Origin: Bacillaceae bacterium
Lineage (GTDB): Bacteria > Bacillota > Bacilli > Bacillales > Alkalibacillaceae
NCBI GenBank assembly: GCA_017656265.1
Contig: JACDOD010000001.1
Coordinates: 372,001 to 436,000 of the forward strand
Direction of reading: 5' to 3'
DNA: 64,000 nucleotides
Position numbers and translations under genes: made by a program. The notes below the pieces were generated by a model, which saw only the letters and a program-made list of their open reading frames with translations, made no database searches and was not told the origin of the DNA. Within the stretch, counting starts at the first letter, position 1, and each line of letters opens with the position of its first letter. Below are positions 1 through 12,036 of the stretch, piece by piece.

Positions 1-2772
1 ACCTGAACCTACAGAACCATCGGTAAAAAATTCGGAGTACTGGCAGGATGGACAGACATAGTGCGGAGGGAGCGGATTAACTTCTGTAATTTCTGTCATA
101 GTGGCTACAAAAGATGATCCGACCGAACCCCTCGATCCTACCAGGTATCCATCATCCAGAGATTTTTTAACAAGTTTATGAGAGATTAAATAAATAACGG
201 CAAACCCATGCCCTATGATACTGTCCAGTTCTTTTTCAAGGCGTTTTTCTACCAGTTCAGGCAGGGGATCTCCATAAAGGCTTTTCGCCCTATTATAACT
301 CATTTCACGGATTTCCTGGTCTGCCCCTTCTATGTTCGGTGTATACAAATCTTCTTTGACAGGGGTGACTTCTCCTATCATGTCCGCAATTTTATTTGTG
401 TTTTCTACGACGACTTCTTTTGCCTTTTCATCTCCAAGAAAAGCCATTTCCTTTAACATTTCATCCGTCGTCTTAAAATACACGTCAGGCAATGTTTGAC
501 GGTTCAGAGGGTTACCGTTCTGGGATGCGATCAATATTTTCCGATAAATTTTTTCATACTTTTCAACATAATGAACATTTCCTGTCACAACTGCAGGTTT
601 GTTCATTTCTTCTGCCAGGTTTACGAGATTTTTGATGATATCTAGTAAGCTATCCTGATCACGGACAAGCTCTTTTTCTATTAAATGCTGGTAATTGGAT
701 GGGGGCTGTATCTCAATATAGTCATAGAATTCAGCTACTTTTTCAGCTTCTTCCTTTGATTTTTGCATCATGGTTTCAAATAATTCTCCCTGATCACAGC
801 CGGATCCAATCAGCAGTCCTTCCCGGTGCTTCTGCAGAACGGACCTTGGAATTCTTGGCACCCGATAAAAATATTCCACATGCGATAGTGAAACGAGTTT
901 ATATAAGTTCTTTAATCCGTCCTGATTCTGGGCCAATAGGATACAATGGAACGGCCTTGAACGCTGATAGGCATTTCCTTCCCCCATATGCGCATTTAAT
1001 TGATTATGATTGGTGATTTCTTTTTCCAGACATCGTTTGATCAGCTGCCAGAGTAAATACCCGGTTGCTTCAGCATCATAGATGGCCCGGTGGTGCTGAA
1101 CTAATTCAATATTTAAGTGCTTACATAGGGTGTTTAAACGGTGATTTTTTAATTCTGGAAATAAATAGCGGGCAAGCTCCAGTGTATCAATAACTGGATT
1201 AGATGCCTTGTCTTTACCGATTTTTTTTAGGCCCTCGTTTAAGAACCCCATATCAAATGAGGCATTATGGGCAACGAGGATGGAATCACCCATCCAGTCG
1301 TAAAATTTTTCGAGCACCTCTTCAACTTCAGGGGCATCCTTTACCATATCGTCGGTAATTCCTGTTAATTCAGTAGTTGTTTCACTTAACGGTTCATGGG
1401 GATTGGCAAACGATTCAAAACGGTCAATAACCTCTCCATTTTTAACTTTAACAGCAGCCAGTTCGATAATGGTATCGTAAACCGCAGACAAACCGGTTGT
1501 CTCCACGTCAAATACGACATATTCGGCATCTTTCAGTTCCCGATCCTGTTCGTTATAGGCAATCGGAACACCATCATCAACTACATACGCTTCCACGCCG
1601 TAGATTATTTTAATATTGTTCTTTTGACCGGCTGCATGGGCTTCAGGATATGCCTGTACTACAGCGTGATCCGTAATGGCAATAGCTTTATGTCCCCATT
1701 TTGCCGCCTGCTCAATTAAGCGGGAAGCTGAAACCGGAGCATCCATCTGGCTCATGGTAGTATGGGAATGAAGTTCAACCCTTTTTTCTTCTGCTTGATC
1801 TTTGCGTGATTCCACGTGTACTTCCTGAATGTCATTGGCCATCATGGTTAATTCATTTGTGAAGGTATCGGTCTGTACGCTGCCTCTCGCTTTGATCCAC
1901 ATTCCTTTTTTTAGCAATTTAAACTGTTCGGCATGATCATTTCCCCGTGAAAACATCTTAATCTGCAGTGAATCTGTATAATCCGTAACCTTGGCCATTA
2001 AAAGGTGTCTTCCTGAGCGCAGTTCACGGATTTCTGTATCAAACACATACCCCTGGATAGTGATTCGTTTTTCTTCTTCTTGAATCAGTTTCATCTGGGT
2101 CGGCTCATCCTCAATCTTGTAGCCAATTACTAATGGACCCAGCTTTTCTGAGTGGTCACCATTTTTCTGTTTCTTTTTCTTTCGTTCTTCCTGCTCGATA
2201 ATTGCTTTCTGAACAATGGTCTGATCCTCTTTTTGTTTCTGCTCCTGAAACTGCTTTAAGGCATCCTCTGACGATTGAACGTGAATATCAAGAATATAAT
2301 AAGTAAGCCCGGCATTTTTACAAAATATTTGAAACGGTTTTTCGAGTCGTTTTTTGATCGCTATTGCCTCTGTATCATGACGGGCAAAAAGTTTTAATTT
2401 GTTACCTTCAAGCTGAGGGATTTGCTGCTGCAAAAGCTCTCGAAATACCGGGGATAAATCAGGTAAGGAGTTTAAAAAAATCTTCCAGTATTGACGAACA
2501 TCTTCTTCACCAATCTCCTTATCTTCTGCTTCAAGGGAAAGTTCTACTACAGGCACTATATGTAAAAAAGCTTCTTTTAATTTACCTTTAAATAACTCAT
2601 AGACATTTGCAGGAAGTGATTTTGGCACAGAAATATGGAAATGCCACTTCTTATCCTGACTATAGACCGTAAGTTTTTCCAGCCTTGCCTGTTCAAAATA
2701 ATTTGTCATATCATCGGTCAATTGAAGCTGGTCAAGCAATATTTTCATTTTTTCTTCGTGTGAGACATTCAT
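1..2772 (-). CDS. polC: DNA polymerase III PolC-type alpha subunit, N-terminal 924 residues (3' end outside window)
   Basis: PolC is the replicative DNA polymerase of low-GC Gram-positives and carries its own 3'-5' proofreading exonuclease. The reading frame stays open from the start to the window edge, about two thirds of the usual ~1430 residues. In order I see an N-terminal domain, an OB-fold region (~215-325), a PHP domain split by the exonuclease (HSH at 335-337), and the DEDD exonuclease (D422 and E424 in DVETTG, HRAIYDAEA near 567). The visible part ends at TDGSVGSG just before the zinc-finger and palm region. The ATG follows AGGAGG at 7 nt. It is the last gene of the proS cluster, separated from proS by a repeat element. 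Confidence 0.97.
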   Translation of the reverse strand, partial: MNVSHEEKMKILLDQLQLTDDMTNYFEQARLEKLTVYSQDKKWHFHISVPKSLPANVYELFKGKLKEAFLHIVPVVELSLEAEDKEIGEEDVRQYWKIFLNSLPDLSPVFRELLQQQIPQLEGNKLKLFARHDTEAIAIKKRLEKPFQIFCKNAGLTYYILDIHVQSSEDALKQFQEQKQKEDQTIVQKAIIEQEERKKKKQKNGDHSEKLGPLVIGYKIEDEPTQMKLIQEEEKRITIQGYVFDTEIRELRSGRHLLMAKVTDYTDSLQIKMFSRGNDHAEQFKLLKKGMWIKARGSVQTDTFTNELTMMANDIQEVHVESRKDQAEEKRVELHSHTTMSQMDAPVSASRLIEQAAKWGHKAIAITDHAVVQAYPEAHAAGQKNNIKIIYGVEAYVVDDGVPIAYNEQDRELKDAEYVVFDVETTGLSAVYDTIIELAAVKVKNGEVIDRFESFANPHEPLSETTTELTGITDDMVKDAPEVEEVLEKFYDWMGDSILVAHNASFDMGFLNEGLKKIGKDKASNPVIDTLELARYLFPELKNHRLNTLCKHLNIELVQHHRAIYDAEATGYLLWQLIKRCLEKEITNHNQLNAHMGEGNAYQRSRPFHCILLAQNQDGLKNLYKLVSLSHVEYFYRVPRIPRSVLQKHREGLLIGSGCDQGELFETMMQKSKEEAEKVAEFYDYIEIQPPSNYQHLIEKELVRDQDSLLDIIKNLVNLAEEMNKPAVVTGNVHYVEKYEKIYRKILIASQNGNPLNRQTLPDVYFKTTDEMLKEMAFLGDEKAKEVVVENTNKIADMIGEVTPVKEDLYTPNIEGADQEIREMSYNRAKSLYGDPLPELVEKRLEKELDSIIGHGFAVIYLISHKLVKKSLDDGYLVGSRGSVGSSFVATMTEITEVNPLPPHYVCPSCQYSEFFTDGSVGSG

Positions 2773-2838
2773 GCTTCATCCTCCTGTCTCCCTTATAAAA
2801 ACTGCATCATATCTATCTGCTGGCATATAAAGAGAAAT

Positions 2839-2978
2839 GGAGCTATCTCAAAAGCCGGTGGCAGTTGCAGTGTGAGCAGCGATTAGGATTCTTAAAATAA
2901 AACTTCCCTCACCGATACTCGGCCGGTGTCATTCATTTATACTTCTGTCTGATTCGTATGACTTTTGAGACTAGCTCC
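2839..2978. repeat. 140-bp MITE-like element with inverted ends between proS and polC
   Basis: The ends are near-perfect inverted repeats: GGAGCTATCTCAAAAG at 2839-2854 and CTTTTGAGACTAGCTCC at 2962-2978, which differ by one inserted base. The interior holds no credible gene. Elements whose ends read GGxGCTGTCTCAAAAG are, as I recall, common between genes in Bacillaceae, so this is probably a short non-autonomous repeat. Transcribed from proS it would fold into one long stem and could affect read-through into polC. Confidence 0.6.
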
Positions 2979-3001
2979 GCAGGTAATTATAAAATATTAT
3001 T

Positions 3002-4711
3002 TTATTGTTCTTTGTTTAAAAATTTTTGAATTCGCGCTGACAATTCTGACTCATGAACCTCGTCCTGCTGACCGGTTTTCCGGTCTTTTAATTCAACATA
3101 CCCTTCTCCAGCTCGTTTTCCAACGGTGATACGAAGAGGGATGCCGATTAAATCACTATCCGCAAATTTAACCCCGGCCCGTTCTTTACGATCATCATAC
3201 AGGACTTCTATGCCCTGTTCAGTTAATGTTTCATAAATGGTATCGGCCAGGTTTTTCTGTTCATCTTTCTTTACATTCAGGGCAAGTAAATGGACCTGGA
3301 ATGGTGCCACATGGTGCGGCCAAGTAATTCCATCCTCATCATGGTACTGTTCCACCAGAGCTGCGAGTGTTCTGGAAACTCCAATTCCATAACAGCCCAT
3401 AATCATTGGATTTGACTTGCCATTTTGATCAAGGTATGTAGCATTCATACTTTCAGAGTAAACCGTACCCAATTTGAACACATGTCCTACCTCGATACCT
3501 CTGGCAAATTTAATCGTTCCTTTTCCGTCTGGTGACGGATCTCCTTCCTTGATAAAACGCAAATCTGCAAATTGTTTCACTTCAAAATCTCTTTCTGGAT
3601 TTACGTTGACATAATGATATCCATCTTCATTTGCACCGCAGGATACGTTTACGGTGTATTTGACTGCATGATCAGCTACTACATCTACTTCTTCCGGCAC
3701 ATTAATTGGGCCAAGTGAACCGAATCCCGCTCCCATGACTTGACGGGTTTCTTCTTCAGAGGCGAGTTCAACAATGCTTGCCTGGTACAAGTTTTTCAGC
3801 TTTACATCATTTACATCATGGTCCCCCCGAGTTACCACGAGTACAAGCTGGTCATCGACTTTAAACATCAAAGATTTTAGCCCTTTTTCAAGCGGATGAT
3901 TTAAATATTCAGCAACTTCGGCCATGGTCTTCTGGTCTGGTGTAGCTACCTTTTCCATTTCTTTGAGAGGCTCGTCCGATTGTTCATACTCTGTCACAAC
4001 AGGAGCCATTTCGATGTTCGCCGCATAGTCTGATTGATCAGAGTAAGCAATGGTATCCTCCCCTACATCAGACAGTACCATAAACTCATGGGTATCTTTT
4101 CCACCCATTGCTCCTGAATCAGCAATTACAGCTCTGAAGTTTAATCCTAACCGGGTAAAAATATTGCTGTAGGCGTTATAAATTTTCTCATAGGTTTTAT
4201 CAAGACTCTCATAAGAATCATGGAAAGAATAGGCATCCTTCATCATAAATTCCCGGCCCCTCAACAGGCCAAAACGCGGACGCTTCTCATCCCGAAACTT
4301 TGTCTGGATCTGATAAAGAACAAGGGGAAGCTTTTTGTAGCTGCTGACTTCATCACGCACAAGACTTGTAATCACTTCTTCATGGGTTGCACCAAGAGCG
4401 AATTCACGCTGGTGACGGTCATGAAGCCGCATTAATTCTGGACCAAAGGTATTCCATCGTCCTGTTTCTTTCCAGAGTTCAGACGGCTGAAGCGCAGGCA
4501 TCAGCATTTCATGGGCACCTGCTTGATCCATCTCTTCACGGACAATTTCTTCAACTTTTTTTAACACACGCTTTCCTAAAGGCAAAAAGCTATAAATCCC
4601 TGACGCAGTCTGTCGAATAAAACCTGCCCGTAAAAGAAGCTGATGACTCTTTATTTCAGCATCAGCTGGATTTTCCCGCAATGTAGGTATAAGCATTTCA
4701 CTCTGTTTCAT
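3002..4711 (-). CDS. proS: Prolyl-tRNA synthetase
   Basis: This enzyme charges tRNA-Pro with proline and hydrolyses misacylated Ala-tRNA-Pro. The 569-residue length and layout are those of the bacterial form: class II motif 2 ([14 protein letters not shown], 151-164), an inserted YbaK-like editing domain (~220-400), motif 3 near 445 ([14 protein letters not shown]) and a C-terminal anticodon-binding domain. The start MKQSEML matches the family N-terminus and has a GAGGTG ribosome site; an in-frame start 8 codons upstream lacks one. It sits 42 nt downstream of rseP. I see no T-box in that gap, so it is expressed with the uppS-to-rseP operon. Confidence 0.97.
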   Translation of the reverse strand: MKQSEMLIPTLRENPADAEIKSHQLLLRAGFIRQTASGIYSFLPLGKRVLKKVEEIVREEMDQAGAHEMLMPALQPSELWKETGRWNTFGPELMRLHDRHQREFALGATHEEVITSLVRDEVSSYKKLPLVLYQIQTKFRDEKRPRFGLLRGREFMMKDAYSFHDSYESLDKTYEKIYNAYSNIFTRLGLNFRAVIADSGAMGGKDTHEFMVLSDVGEDTIAYSDQSDYAANIEMAPVVTEYEQSDEPLKEMEKVATPDQKTMAEVAEYLNHPLEKGLKSLMFKVDDQLVLVVTRGDHDVNDVKLKNLYQASIVELASEEETRQVMGAGFGSLGPINVPEEVDVVADHAVKYTVNVSCGANEDGYHYVNVNPERDFEVKQFADLRFIKEGDPSPDGKGTIKFARGIEVGHVFKLGTVYSESMNATYLDQNGKSNPMIMGCYGIGVSRTLAALVEQYHDEDGITWPHHVAPFQVHLLALNVKKDEQKNLADTIYETLTEQGIEVLYDDRKERAGVKFADSDLIGIPLRITVGKRAGEGYVELKDRKTGQQDEVHESELSARIQKFLNKEQ

Positions 4712-4753
4712 ATAATTGCACCTCAATTCTTGCAAAGTATAGTCTTATTGCTT

Positions 4754-6010
4754 TTATAAAAAGAGACGTTGTATATCATTCCATGTCACTACAATCATAA
4801 GCAGCATCAATAGTGCGAACCCAATAAAATGAACAATGCCTTCCTTTTGTGGATCAATTGGCTTTCCGCGCACAGCTTCTATTCCAATAAATAACAGCCG
4901 CCCTCCATCCAGAGCAGGCAGTGGAAGCAGATTAATGATTCCAAGGTTAATACTCAAAAATGCAGTCCAGGTAAGAAAGTAATAAAAACCTTGCTGAACA
5001 ACTTGATCCGTCGCATTATATATACCGACAGGCCCAGACAAATTATCGATTGAAATTTGACCGGTAATTAATTTACCGACATTTTGAATAATTAAAACCG
5101 TCCACTGATAGGTTTGAACAAATCCATATTGAATAATTTCTCCCGGCGCTTTTTCAAACGGACGGTAAACTTTTATTTGTCCGATGGTCTCTCCCTGCTG
5201 TTCAATAGAATCCAGGTGTACTTCAGCTGTAAATATTTCACCATCTCGCTCTGCTGTAATATCAACAGTTTCACCAGGGTTATCCTGGATGTAAAGCACA
5301 AAATCAGTCCATGATTCAATCGTTAGATCATCAACTGAAAGTATTTCATCACCTTGCTGAAGTCCAGCCTGATCTGCCGGACCATCTTCAATCACTTCTC
5401 CTAGTTTTGCTTCGTCAACAGGAACACCCTGAAGCATCCCCAGAATCATGTATAACGCAATGGCCAGCAAAAAGTTCATCATCGGTCCTGCGAAAATCTG
5501 AATAGCCCGCTGGGGGATGGTTTTTGAGCTGAATTGTCTGTCGTAAGGAGCAATCTGGGTTTCATTCTCATCCATTACAAAAAAGGCTTTAGGGTCCACA
5601 TCAAAGGAAACCCCCTCTTCGTCATTGACATCATACCCTTCGATGATCAGACGATGGTCCAGATCCACCCTTTCGACTTCTATGACACGGGCATCAGGAT
5701 GTTTCGATTTATTGTTGACAATAATCCGCTCAACTTTTCCCTGATCATTAAATTCCAGGCCGATGTGATGACCAGGTTTCAATTCTATAATTTCAGGGTC
5801 TTCCCCTGCTACTCTCACATATCCACCTAAAGGAAGCAAACGTATCGTATACAACGTTTCATTTTTACGATGAGCAAAAATTTTCGGGCCGAATCCGATG
5901 GCAAATTCCCGCACCAGCATACCGGCACGTTTCGCAAAGACTAAATGTCCCAGCTCGTGTATAAACACAAGGATGCCAAACATTAAAATAAAGGCTATGA
6001 CGGTATTCAA
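4754..6010 (-). CDS. rseP: Site-2 intramembrane zinc metalloprotease RseP (RasP)
   Basis: RasP cuts membrane-embedded substrates, such as anti-sigma factors and FtsL in B. subtilis. Visible are the metal-binding HELGH (18-22) in the first membrane helix, a PDZ domain in the middle, and the second site near the C-terminus (NLLPLPALDGG), which supplies the metal-binding Asp. There are about four membrane helices. The best start is TTG at 6010, giving MNTVIAF with AAGGAAGGTG upstream at good spacing. An in-frame GTG at 6019 overlaps the ribosome site and is less likely. It lies 20 nt after dxr and before proS in one operon. Confidence 0.95.
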   Translation of the reverse strand: MNTVIAFILMFGILVFIHELGHLVFAKRAGMLVREFAIGFGPKIFAHRKNETLYTIRLLPLGGYVRVAGEDPEIIELKPGHHIGLEFNDQGKVERIIVNNKSKHPDARVIEVERVDLDHRLIIEGYDVNDEEGVSFDVDPKAFFVMDENETQIAPYDRQFSSKTIPQRAIQIFAGPMMNFLLAIALYMILGMLQGVPVDEAKLGEVIEDGPADQAGLQQGDEILSVDDLTIESWTDFVLYIQDNPGETVDITAERDGEIFTAEVHLDSIEQQGETIGQIKVYRPFEKAPGEIIQYGFVQTYQWTVLIIQNVGKLITGQISIDNLSGPVGIYNATDQVVQQGFYYFLTWTAFLSINLGIINLLPLPALDGGRLLFIGIEAVRGKPIDPQKEGIVHFIGFALLMLLMIVVTWNDIQRLFL

Positions 6011-6030
6011 ACGTAGCACCTTCCTTACCG

Positions 6031-7179
6031 TTAGTTTACATAAGATTTTACTTGTTCCCTTGTTTCCCTGTCGACTGCTTGAATCGTTTCTAAATCAGGC
6101 TCCTGGATCACTTTATGTTCATCCATAGCCCGCTGGATAAGTTCTTCAATCTGCAAAAATGTAATTTGATTCTGTAGGAATAAATGAACTGCTTCTTCAT
6201 TTGCTGCATTTAGTACAGCAGGTAAACTTCCGCCTGTTTTCCCGGCATCATAAGCCATTTTTAAACAAGGAAACCGTTCAAAACTCAACTCAGCGAAATG
6301 AAGTTTTCCTATTTCCATTAAGTTTAACCCTTTTTCAGAGCTGAATTCAAGCCGTTCGGGATAAGTCAATGCATACTGAATCGGCACTCTCATATCCGGT
6401 GTTCCCAGCTGTGCCATAACATTGCGGTCTCTAAATTCTACCATGGAATGGATGACACTTTCCTTGTGCATCAATACATCAATTTGTTCATACGGAACAT
6501 CAAACAGCCAGTGTGCCTCAATCACTTCCAATCCCTTATTCATCATCGTAGCTGAGTCAATGGTGATTTTAGCCCCCATACTCCAATTTGGATGATTGAG
6601 TGCTTCCTTCAAGGAGACGTTTTTCAATTCTTCCCTTGTCCGATCCCTGAAACTTCCCCCTGAAGCTGTTAAAATAATCCGTTTTACTTCATTAATTTTT
6701 TCTCCGCGCAGACATTGGTGGATAGCCGAGTGCTCACTGTCAACCGGAAGCAATTCCACTCCGTTTTGGCGCGCTTCTTTCATTACTATATGTCCAGCTG
6801 TCACCAAAGTTTCTTTATTGGCAAAAGCAATTTGTTTTTTTGCTCGTATCGCTTCCAGAGTTGCTTCCAGACCAACGCTTCCCAGCACCGCATTGACCAC
6901 AATTTCTGCATCAGGATGCGAGGCAATTTCTTTCATCCCTTCTGTTCCAACTAAAATAGCAGGATGATATGAAATGCTGGTTAAAATTTTATTCTTTGCG
7001 TCCGGATCTTGAACTACAATGTATTTGGGCTGAAATTCCTGGATGATTGGAAGAGCTTTTTCAACATTTCTTCCAAAAGCGACAGCGAATAAAGAAAATC
7101 GGTTCCGATTTTCTTTAATCACATCAATGGTTTGAAGTCCAATAGATCCTGTTGCCCCTAATAACGTGATTTGTTTCAT
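6031..7179 (-). CDS. dxr: 1-deoxy-D-xylulose 5-phosphate reductoisomerase
   Basis: Dxr converts DXP to 2-C-methyl-D-erythritol 4-phosphate with NADPH, the first committed step of the MEP isoprenoid pathway. The NADPH-binding GATGSIG lies at 8-14, and the DSEHSAIHQ motif carries metal and substrate ligands. The 382-residue length is normal for the family. The ATG has GGAG upstream. Its neighbour uppS uses the isoprenoid product to make undecaprenyl diphosphate, so the cluster links isoprenoid supply to lipid carrier and phospholipid synthesis. Confidence 0.97.
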   Translation of the reverse strand: MKQITLLGATGSIGLQTIDVIKENRNRFSLFAVAFGRNVEKALPIIQEFQPKYIVVQDPDAKNKILTSISYHPAILVGTEGMKEIASHPDAEIVVNAVLGSVGLEATLEAIRAKKQIAFANKETLVTAGHIVMKEARQNGVELLPVDSEHSAIHQCLRGEKINEVKRIILTASGGSFRDRTREELKNVSLKEALNHPNWSMGAKITIDSATMMNKGLEVIEAHWLFDVPYEQIDVLMHKESVIHSMVEFRDRNVMAQLGTPDMRVPIQYALTYPERLEFSSEKGLNLMEIGKLHFAELSFERFPCLKMAYDAGKTGGSLPAVLNAANEEAVHLFLQNQITFLQIEELIQRAMDEHKVIQEPDLETIQAVDRETREQVKSYVN

Positions 7180-7209
7180 GTTTAACGCTCCTAAATGTTA
7201 TATATATTA

Positions 7210-7998
7210 TTAAATGAATTGTATAAGATGCAGGAGTGGCAAGACAAATAATAAGCTGTCGAAACGATCCAATATCCCGCCATGGCCAGGTAAAATATTG
7301 CCTGAGTCCTTTACCGCATATTTTCGCTTAATAGCCGATTCAACCAGGTCCCCAACTTGTCCGAAAATGGAAATTAAAATGGAGACAAGCAGCACAATCC
7401 ACACAGATGGATGCACCGGAAAAAACATTTGAAAAATCACCCCGAAAGCAACAGCGGAAAAAACACCGCCGATGGAACCCTCGATCGTTTTCTTTGGACT
7501 AATTTCCGGCCATAATTTGTGTTTCCCAAAATACTTTCCGGCAAATATGGCACCTGTATCGGTTGCCCAGATGACGATCAATACGAACAATACATAATGT
7601 AAGCCGTTTTCTCTTGTTTCAATGAGATAATAGAAACCCATCCCTACATAAATGGTAGCCAGCAGTAAAAAACCAACATCTTCAAAGGCAAACTGATTTT
7701 TGACCAGCACCATATAGCCTAATAAAAGGAGGATGGCTGCCATAGTCATATCAATTTTATTAAAAGACAGAGACTCATTTAAGTACAGCAGATAATCATT
7801 CCATAATAAAGACCACAACAATAGCAAGGACATGAAGGTTGGAAAAGATAAAAACGGAATATTTTTCATCCTGATTAATTCAATCATGGCAATCGTTGCC
7901 ATGACAAAAACAAGAAGCTGAAATGCCCAACTTCCATAAATCAGAATGGGAAGGAAAAATAGTAATGCGATAATTGCTGTAATCACTCTTTGTTTCAT
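7210..7998 (-). CDS. cdsA: Phosphatidate cytidylyltransferase (CDP-diacylglycerol synthase)
   Basis: CdsA makes CDP-diacylglycerol from phosphatidic acid and CTP, the branch point of phospholipid synthesis. The 262-residue protein has about eight membrane helices. Near the C-terminus it has the family signature, with SPKKTIEGSIGG followed by GDLVESAIKR and the Asp-rich GHGGILDRFDS. It starts 15 nt after uppS and has only a weak ribosome site (GGTG), so coupling to uppS translation is likely. Confidence 0.96.
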   Translation of the reverse strand: MKQRVITAIIALLFFLPILIYGSWAFQLLVFVMATIAMIELIRMKNIPFLSFPTFMSLLLLWSLLWNDYLLYLNESLSFNKIDMTMAAILLLLGYMVLVKNQFAFEDVGFLLLATIYVGMGFYYLIETRENGLHYVLFVLIVIWATDTGAIFAGKYFGKHKLWPEISPKKTIEGSIGGVFSAVAFGVIFQMFFPVHPSVWIVLLVSILISIFGQVGDLVESAIKRKYAVKDSGNILPGHGGILDRFDSLLFVLPLLHLIQFI

Positions 7999-8013
7999 TC
8001 AAGATTCAACACC

Positions 8014-8775
8014 TTATACCCCTCCGAATCTTCGTTTTCGATTTTGAAAATCATAGAGGGCTTTTTCAAATTGCTCCTCATCAAAATCCGGCCATAACAC
8101 ATCTGTAAACCAGAATTCAGTATAAGCCAGCTGCCATAGTAAATAGTTGCTGATTCGAATCTCTCCGCTGGTGCGTATTAATAGGTCCGGATCTTTTAGA
8201 GGATATGTATATAAGTAAGAAGAAAACGCTTCTTCATTTATATCTTCAACTTTCATTTGTTCATTTTTTACATCGGCAGCAAGTTTTTGTACAGCTTGCA
8301 GAATTTCTGCACGTCCTCCATAATTCAATGCAAAATTTAAGATCATTCCGTCATTTTGAACGGTTTTTTCAATCGCCAGCTCTACTGCCTGCCTTGTATG
8401 CTCTGGCAAATCGGAAAGTTGACCAATGGTTCGAACTTGAATGTTATTCTCCATCAATTCCGGCAAATATGTATCTAAAAACTCAGCAGGAAGCTTCATT
8501 AAGTATTCTACTTCAGTTTTTGGCCGTTTCCAATTTTCGGTTGAAAATGCGTAAAGAGTTAACACTTTTATATTAAACTTTGCAGCATGCCGCACGATTT
8601 TTTTAATGGTCATCATACCTTCCCGATGCCCTGCTACACGGGGAAGCCCTCTTTTTTTAGCCCATCTGCCATTCCCGTCCATAATAATTGCTACATGCTC
8701 TGGTAAATTATCATTAGACAACTTATAAGAGCCCTGTTTCTTTCTCCTGTTTAAAAAAGGCATTTTCATAAACAT
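8014..8775 (-). CDS. uppS: Undecaprenyl diphosphate synthase (cis-prenyltransferase)
   Basis: UppS adds eight isopentenyl units to farnesyl diphosphate to give the C55 lipid carrier for peptidoglycan and teichoic acid precursors. Family motifs are present: IMDGNGRWAKKRGLPR with the catalytic Asp near residue 33, NFALNYGGRAEI, and the C-terminal DLLIRTSGE with LLWQLAYTE. The 253-residue length is normal. The first ATG has TGGAGG at 8 nt. A terminator follows frr just upstream, so this gene probably opens a separate operon (uppS-cdsA-dxr-rseP-proS), though I could not identify a strong promoter in the gap. Confidence 0.97.
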   Translation of the reverse strand: MFMKMPFLNRRKKQGSYKLSNDNLPEHVAIIMDGNGRWAKKRGLPRVAGHREGMMTIKKIVRHAAKFNIKVLTLYAFSTENWKRPKTEVEYLMKLPAEFLDTYLPELMENNIQVRTIGQLSDLPEHTRQAVELAIEKTVQNDGMILNFALNYGGRAEILQAVQKLAADVKNEQMKVEDINEEAFSSYLYTYPLKDPDLLIRTSGEIRISNYLLWQLAYTEFWFTDVLWPDFDEEQFEKALYDFQNRKRRFGGV

Positions 8776-8849
8776 ATAGCCAATCCTCCATACACCCAGT
8801 ATAAGACCAACAACAACATACCTAAAAAATCGTTGCCTCTTATGGATAT

Positions 8850-8885
8850 AGAAAAAGTTGGCTTTCGCCAGTCATGCGAAAGCCT
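8850..8885 (-). terminator. Intrinsic terminator after frr
   Basis: A perfect 9-bp inverted repeat (GGCTTTCGC at 8860-8868, GCGAAAGCC at 8876-8884) with a 7-nt loop is followed on the minus strand by AACTTTTTC. It separates the tsf-pyrH-frr transcript from uppS. Confidence 0.8.
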
Positions 8886-8949
8886 CGTAATCCAGAACCT
8901 TATTTTTATTATAAACGATTATTGTAAACTATGTTAACTTGTTTTCCCA

Positions 8950-10297
<1,348 letters not shown>

Positions 10298-10315
10298 AGC
10301 CTTTTTAAACCATCA

Positions 10316-11200
10316 TTATTTTTTCACTTGATTCATAACTTCTTCAGCGAAGTTTTCTTCGCGTTTTTCCATTCCTTCGCCTACTTCATAACGAACAAAT
10401 TCTCTGACTGCAGCGCCTTTAGACTCGACAAACTTTTTCACTTTTTGATCTGGATCTTTTACAAAGTCTTGTTCTAAAAGACAAATTTGTTCAAAGAATT
10501 TGCCCAGTCGGCCTTCTACCATTTTTTCAACAATATGCTCAGGTTTTCCTTCGTTTAGAGCCTGCTGTTTAAGTACTCCCTTCTCATGGTTAACTTCCTC
10601 TTCAGGAACATCGTCACGGGATACATATTTAGGGTTTGCAGCTGCTACATGCATCGCTACATCCTTCGCAAGCTCTTCGTCAGTAGTATTTTCAAGAACA
10701 GCAAGCACACCAATACGCCCGCCCATATGGATGTATGCACCAAACGCGTCATTGTCACCTTTTTCAAGCACTTTAAAACGGCGCAGGGAAATTTTTTCAC
10801 CAATTTTCGCAATAGCAGAATTGATGTATTCCTCTAAAGTATCTCCCTCACCATGAAGGTTTTGCTTAAGAGCTTCTTCCACATTTTCAGGCTTATGTTT
10901 TACAAGGTGATTGCCCAATTCTTGAAGTAAGTTTTTAAACTGATCATTTTTGGCAACGAAATCTGTCTCAGAGTTAACTTCGAGAACAACCGCAGTGTTT
11001 CCGTCCACTACAAGGTGAGCAGAACCTTCAGCTGCAATACGGTCAGCTTTTTTCTGTGCTTTTGCAATTCCCTTTTCTCGCAGGTAATCAACTGCTTTAT
11101 CCATATCTCCATCACATTCTTGCAATGCTTTTTTACAGTCCATCATACCTGCACCAGTTTTTTCACGCAATTCCTTTACCATTTTTGCAGTAACAGCCAT
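10316..11200 (-). CDS. tsf: Elongation factor Ts
   Basis: EF-Ts exchanges GDP for GTP on EF-Tu. The 294-residue protein has the N-terminal UBA-like domain ([19 protein letters not shown]), the conserved [12 protein letters not shown]-Tu contact, and the two core subdomains. The ATG follows AAGGAGG. A strong terminator lies between rpsB and this gene, with a TATAAT at 11231-11236 whose -35 partner is poor. Expression may therefore combine read-through from rpsB and a weak local promoter. Confidence 0.98.
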   Translation of the reverse strand: MAVTAKMVKELREKTGAGMMDCKKALQECDGDMDKAVDYLREKGIAKAQKKADRIAAEGSAHLVVDGNTAVVLEVNSETDFVAKNDQFKNLLQELGNHLVKHKPENVEEALKQNLHGEGDTLEEYINSAIAKIGEKISLRRFKVLEKGDNDAFGAYIHMGGRIGVLAVLENTTDEELAKDVAMHVAAANPKYVSRDDVPEEEVNHEKGVLKQQALNEGKPEHIVEKMVEGRLGKFFEQICLLEQDFVKDPDQKVKKFVESKGAAVREFVRYEVGEGMEKREENFAEEVMNQVKK

Positions 11201-11244
11201 TCTAGTTCCTCCTTTTCATATTTCACCATCATTATACGTATGCT

Positions 11245-11284
11245 TTAAAAAAGGTGATAAAAGGCTTTTCCCTCTTATCACCTT
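11245..11284 (-). terminator. Intrinsic terminator or attenuator after rpsB
   Basis: Perfect 10-bp arms (AAGGTGATAA at 11251-11260, TTATCACCTT at 11275-11284) extend inward with an AGG/CCT pairing and are followed on the minus strand by six T residues. It should limit read-through from rpsB into tsf and so set the S2 to EF-Ts ratio. Confidence 0.85.
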
Positions 11285-11295
11285 AAAAACCTTTC

Positions 11296-12036
11296 TTACT
11301 CTTCTGATGCTTCTACTTCAGTTTGTTCTTCTGTGTTCGCTTCTTCACTGGCTTCACCCTGTTTGGCTTCCAGAACAGCGTCAGCCATTTTAGAAGTCAG
11401 AAGCTTAACAGCACGGATGGCATCATCGTTTGCCGGAATGACATAATCAACTTCATCCGGATCACAGTTTGTATCTACCATTGCAATTACAGGGATGTTC
11501 AGTTTATGTGCTTCTGCAACAGCAATGCGCTCTTTACGCGGATCTACGACAAAAATCGCTTCAGGCAGATCTTCCATATCTTTGATACCGCCAAGGAATT
11601 TTTCAAGACGCTCTTTTTCTTTCATGATTTGAACAACTTCTTTTTTAGGAAGTACATCAAATGTGCCGTCTTCTTCCATGCGCTCAATATCTTTGAGGCG
11701 CTGAATACGCTTTTTGATGGTCTGGAAGTTGGTTAATGTACCGCCAAGCCAGCGCTGATTCACATAAAACATGCCGGCACGGGTAGCTTCTTCCTTGATT
11801 GTGTCTTGAGCCTGTTTTTTCGTACCAACGAAAAGAATGTTGCCGCCGTCAGCAGCTATATCCTTTACAAATTGATACGCTTCTTCTACCTTTTTAACCG
11901 TTTTTTGAAGGTCAATAATGTAAATGCCGTTTCTCTCCGTAAAAATGTACTTTTTCATTTTCGGATTCCAGCGGCGTGTCTGGTGTCCAAAATGAACACC
12001 TGCTTCTAACAACTGCTTCATAGAAATTACTGACAT
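11296..12036 (-). CDS. rpsB: 30S ribosomal protein S2
   Basis: S2 binds between the head and body of the 30S subunit late in assembly. The 246-residue protein has the family blocks [20 protein letters not shown] and [12 protein letters not shown], and an acidic C-terminal tail ([16 protein letters not shown]) typical of Bacillaceae. It has its own promoter and a folded leader, and lies directly downstream of swrB at the end of the fla/che operon. The ATG has an AGGAGG site that overlaps the stop of a short leader ORF. Confidence 0.98.
   Translation of the reverse strand: MSVISMKQLLEAGVHFGHQTRRWNPKMKKYIFTERNGIYIIDLQKTVKKVEEAYQFVKDIAADGGNILFVGTKKQAQDTIKEEATRAGMFYVNQRWLGGTLTNFQTIKKRIQRLKDIERMEEDGTFDVLPKKEVVQIMKEKERLEKFLGGIKDMEDLPEAIFVVDPRKERIAVAEAHKLNIPVIAMVDTNCDPDEVDYVIPANDDAIRAVKLLTSKMADAVLEAKQGEASEEANTEEQTEVEASEE

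Noticed and set aside
4712-4753. T-box riboswitch before proS
   Set aside because: Only 42 nt separate proS from rseP, too little for a T-box, and no T-box core sequence is present.
11231-11236. Strong promoter for tsf
   Set aside because: TATAAT is present, but no acceptable -35 lies 16-18 nt upstream and no TGn extension is seen, so it is left only as a weak possibility.
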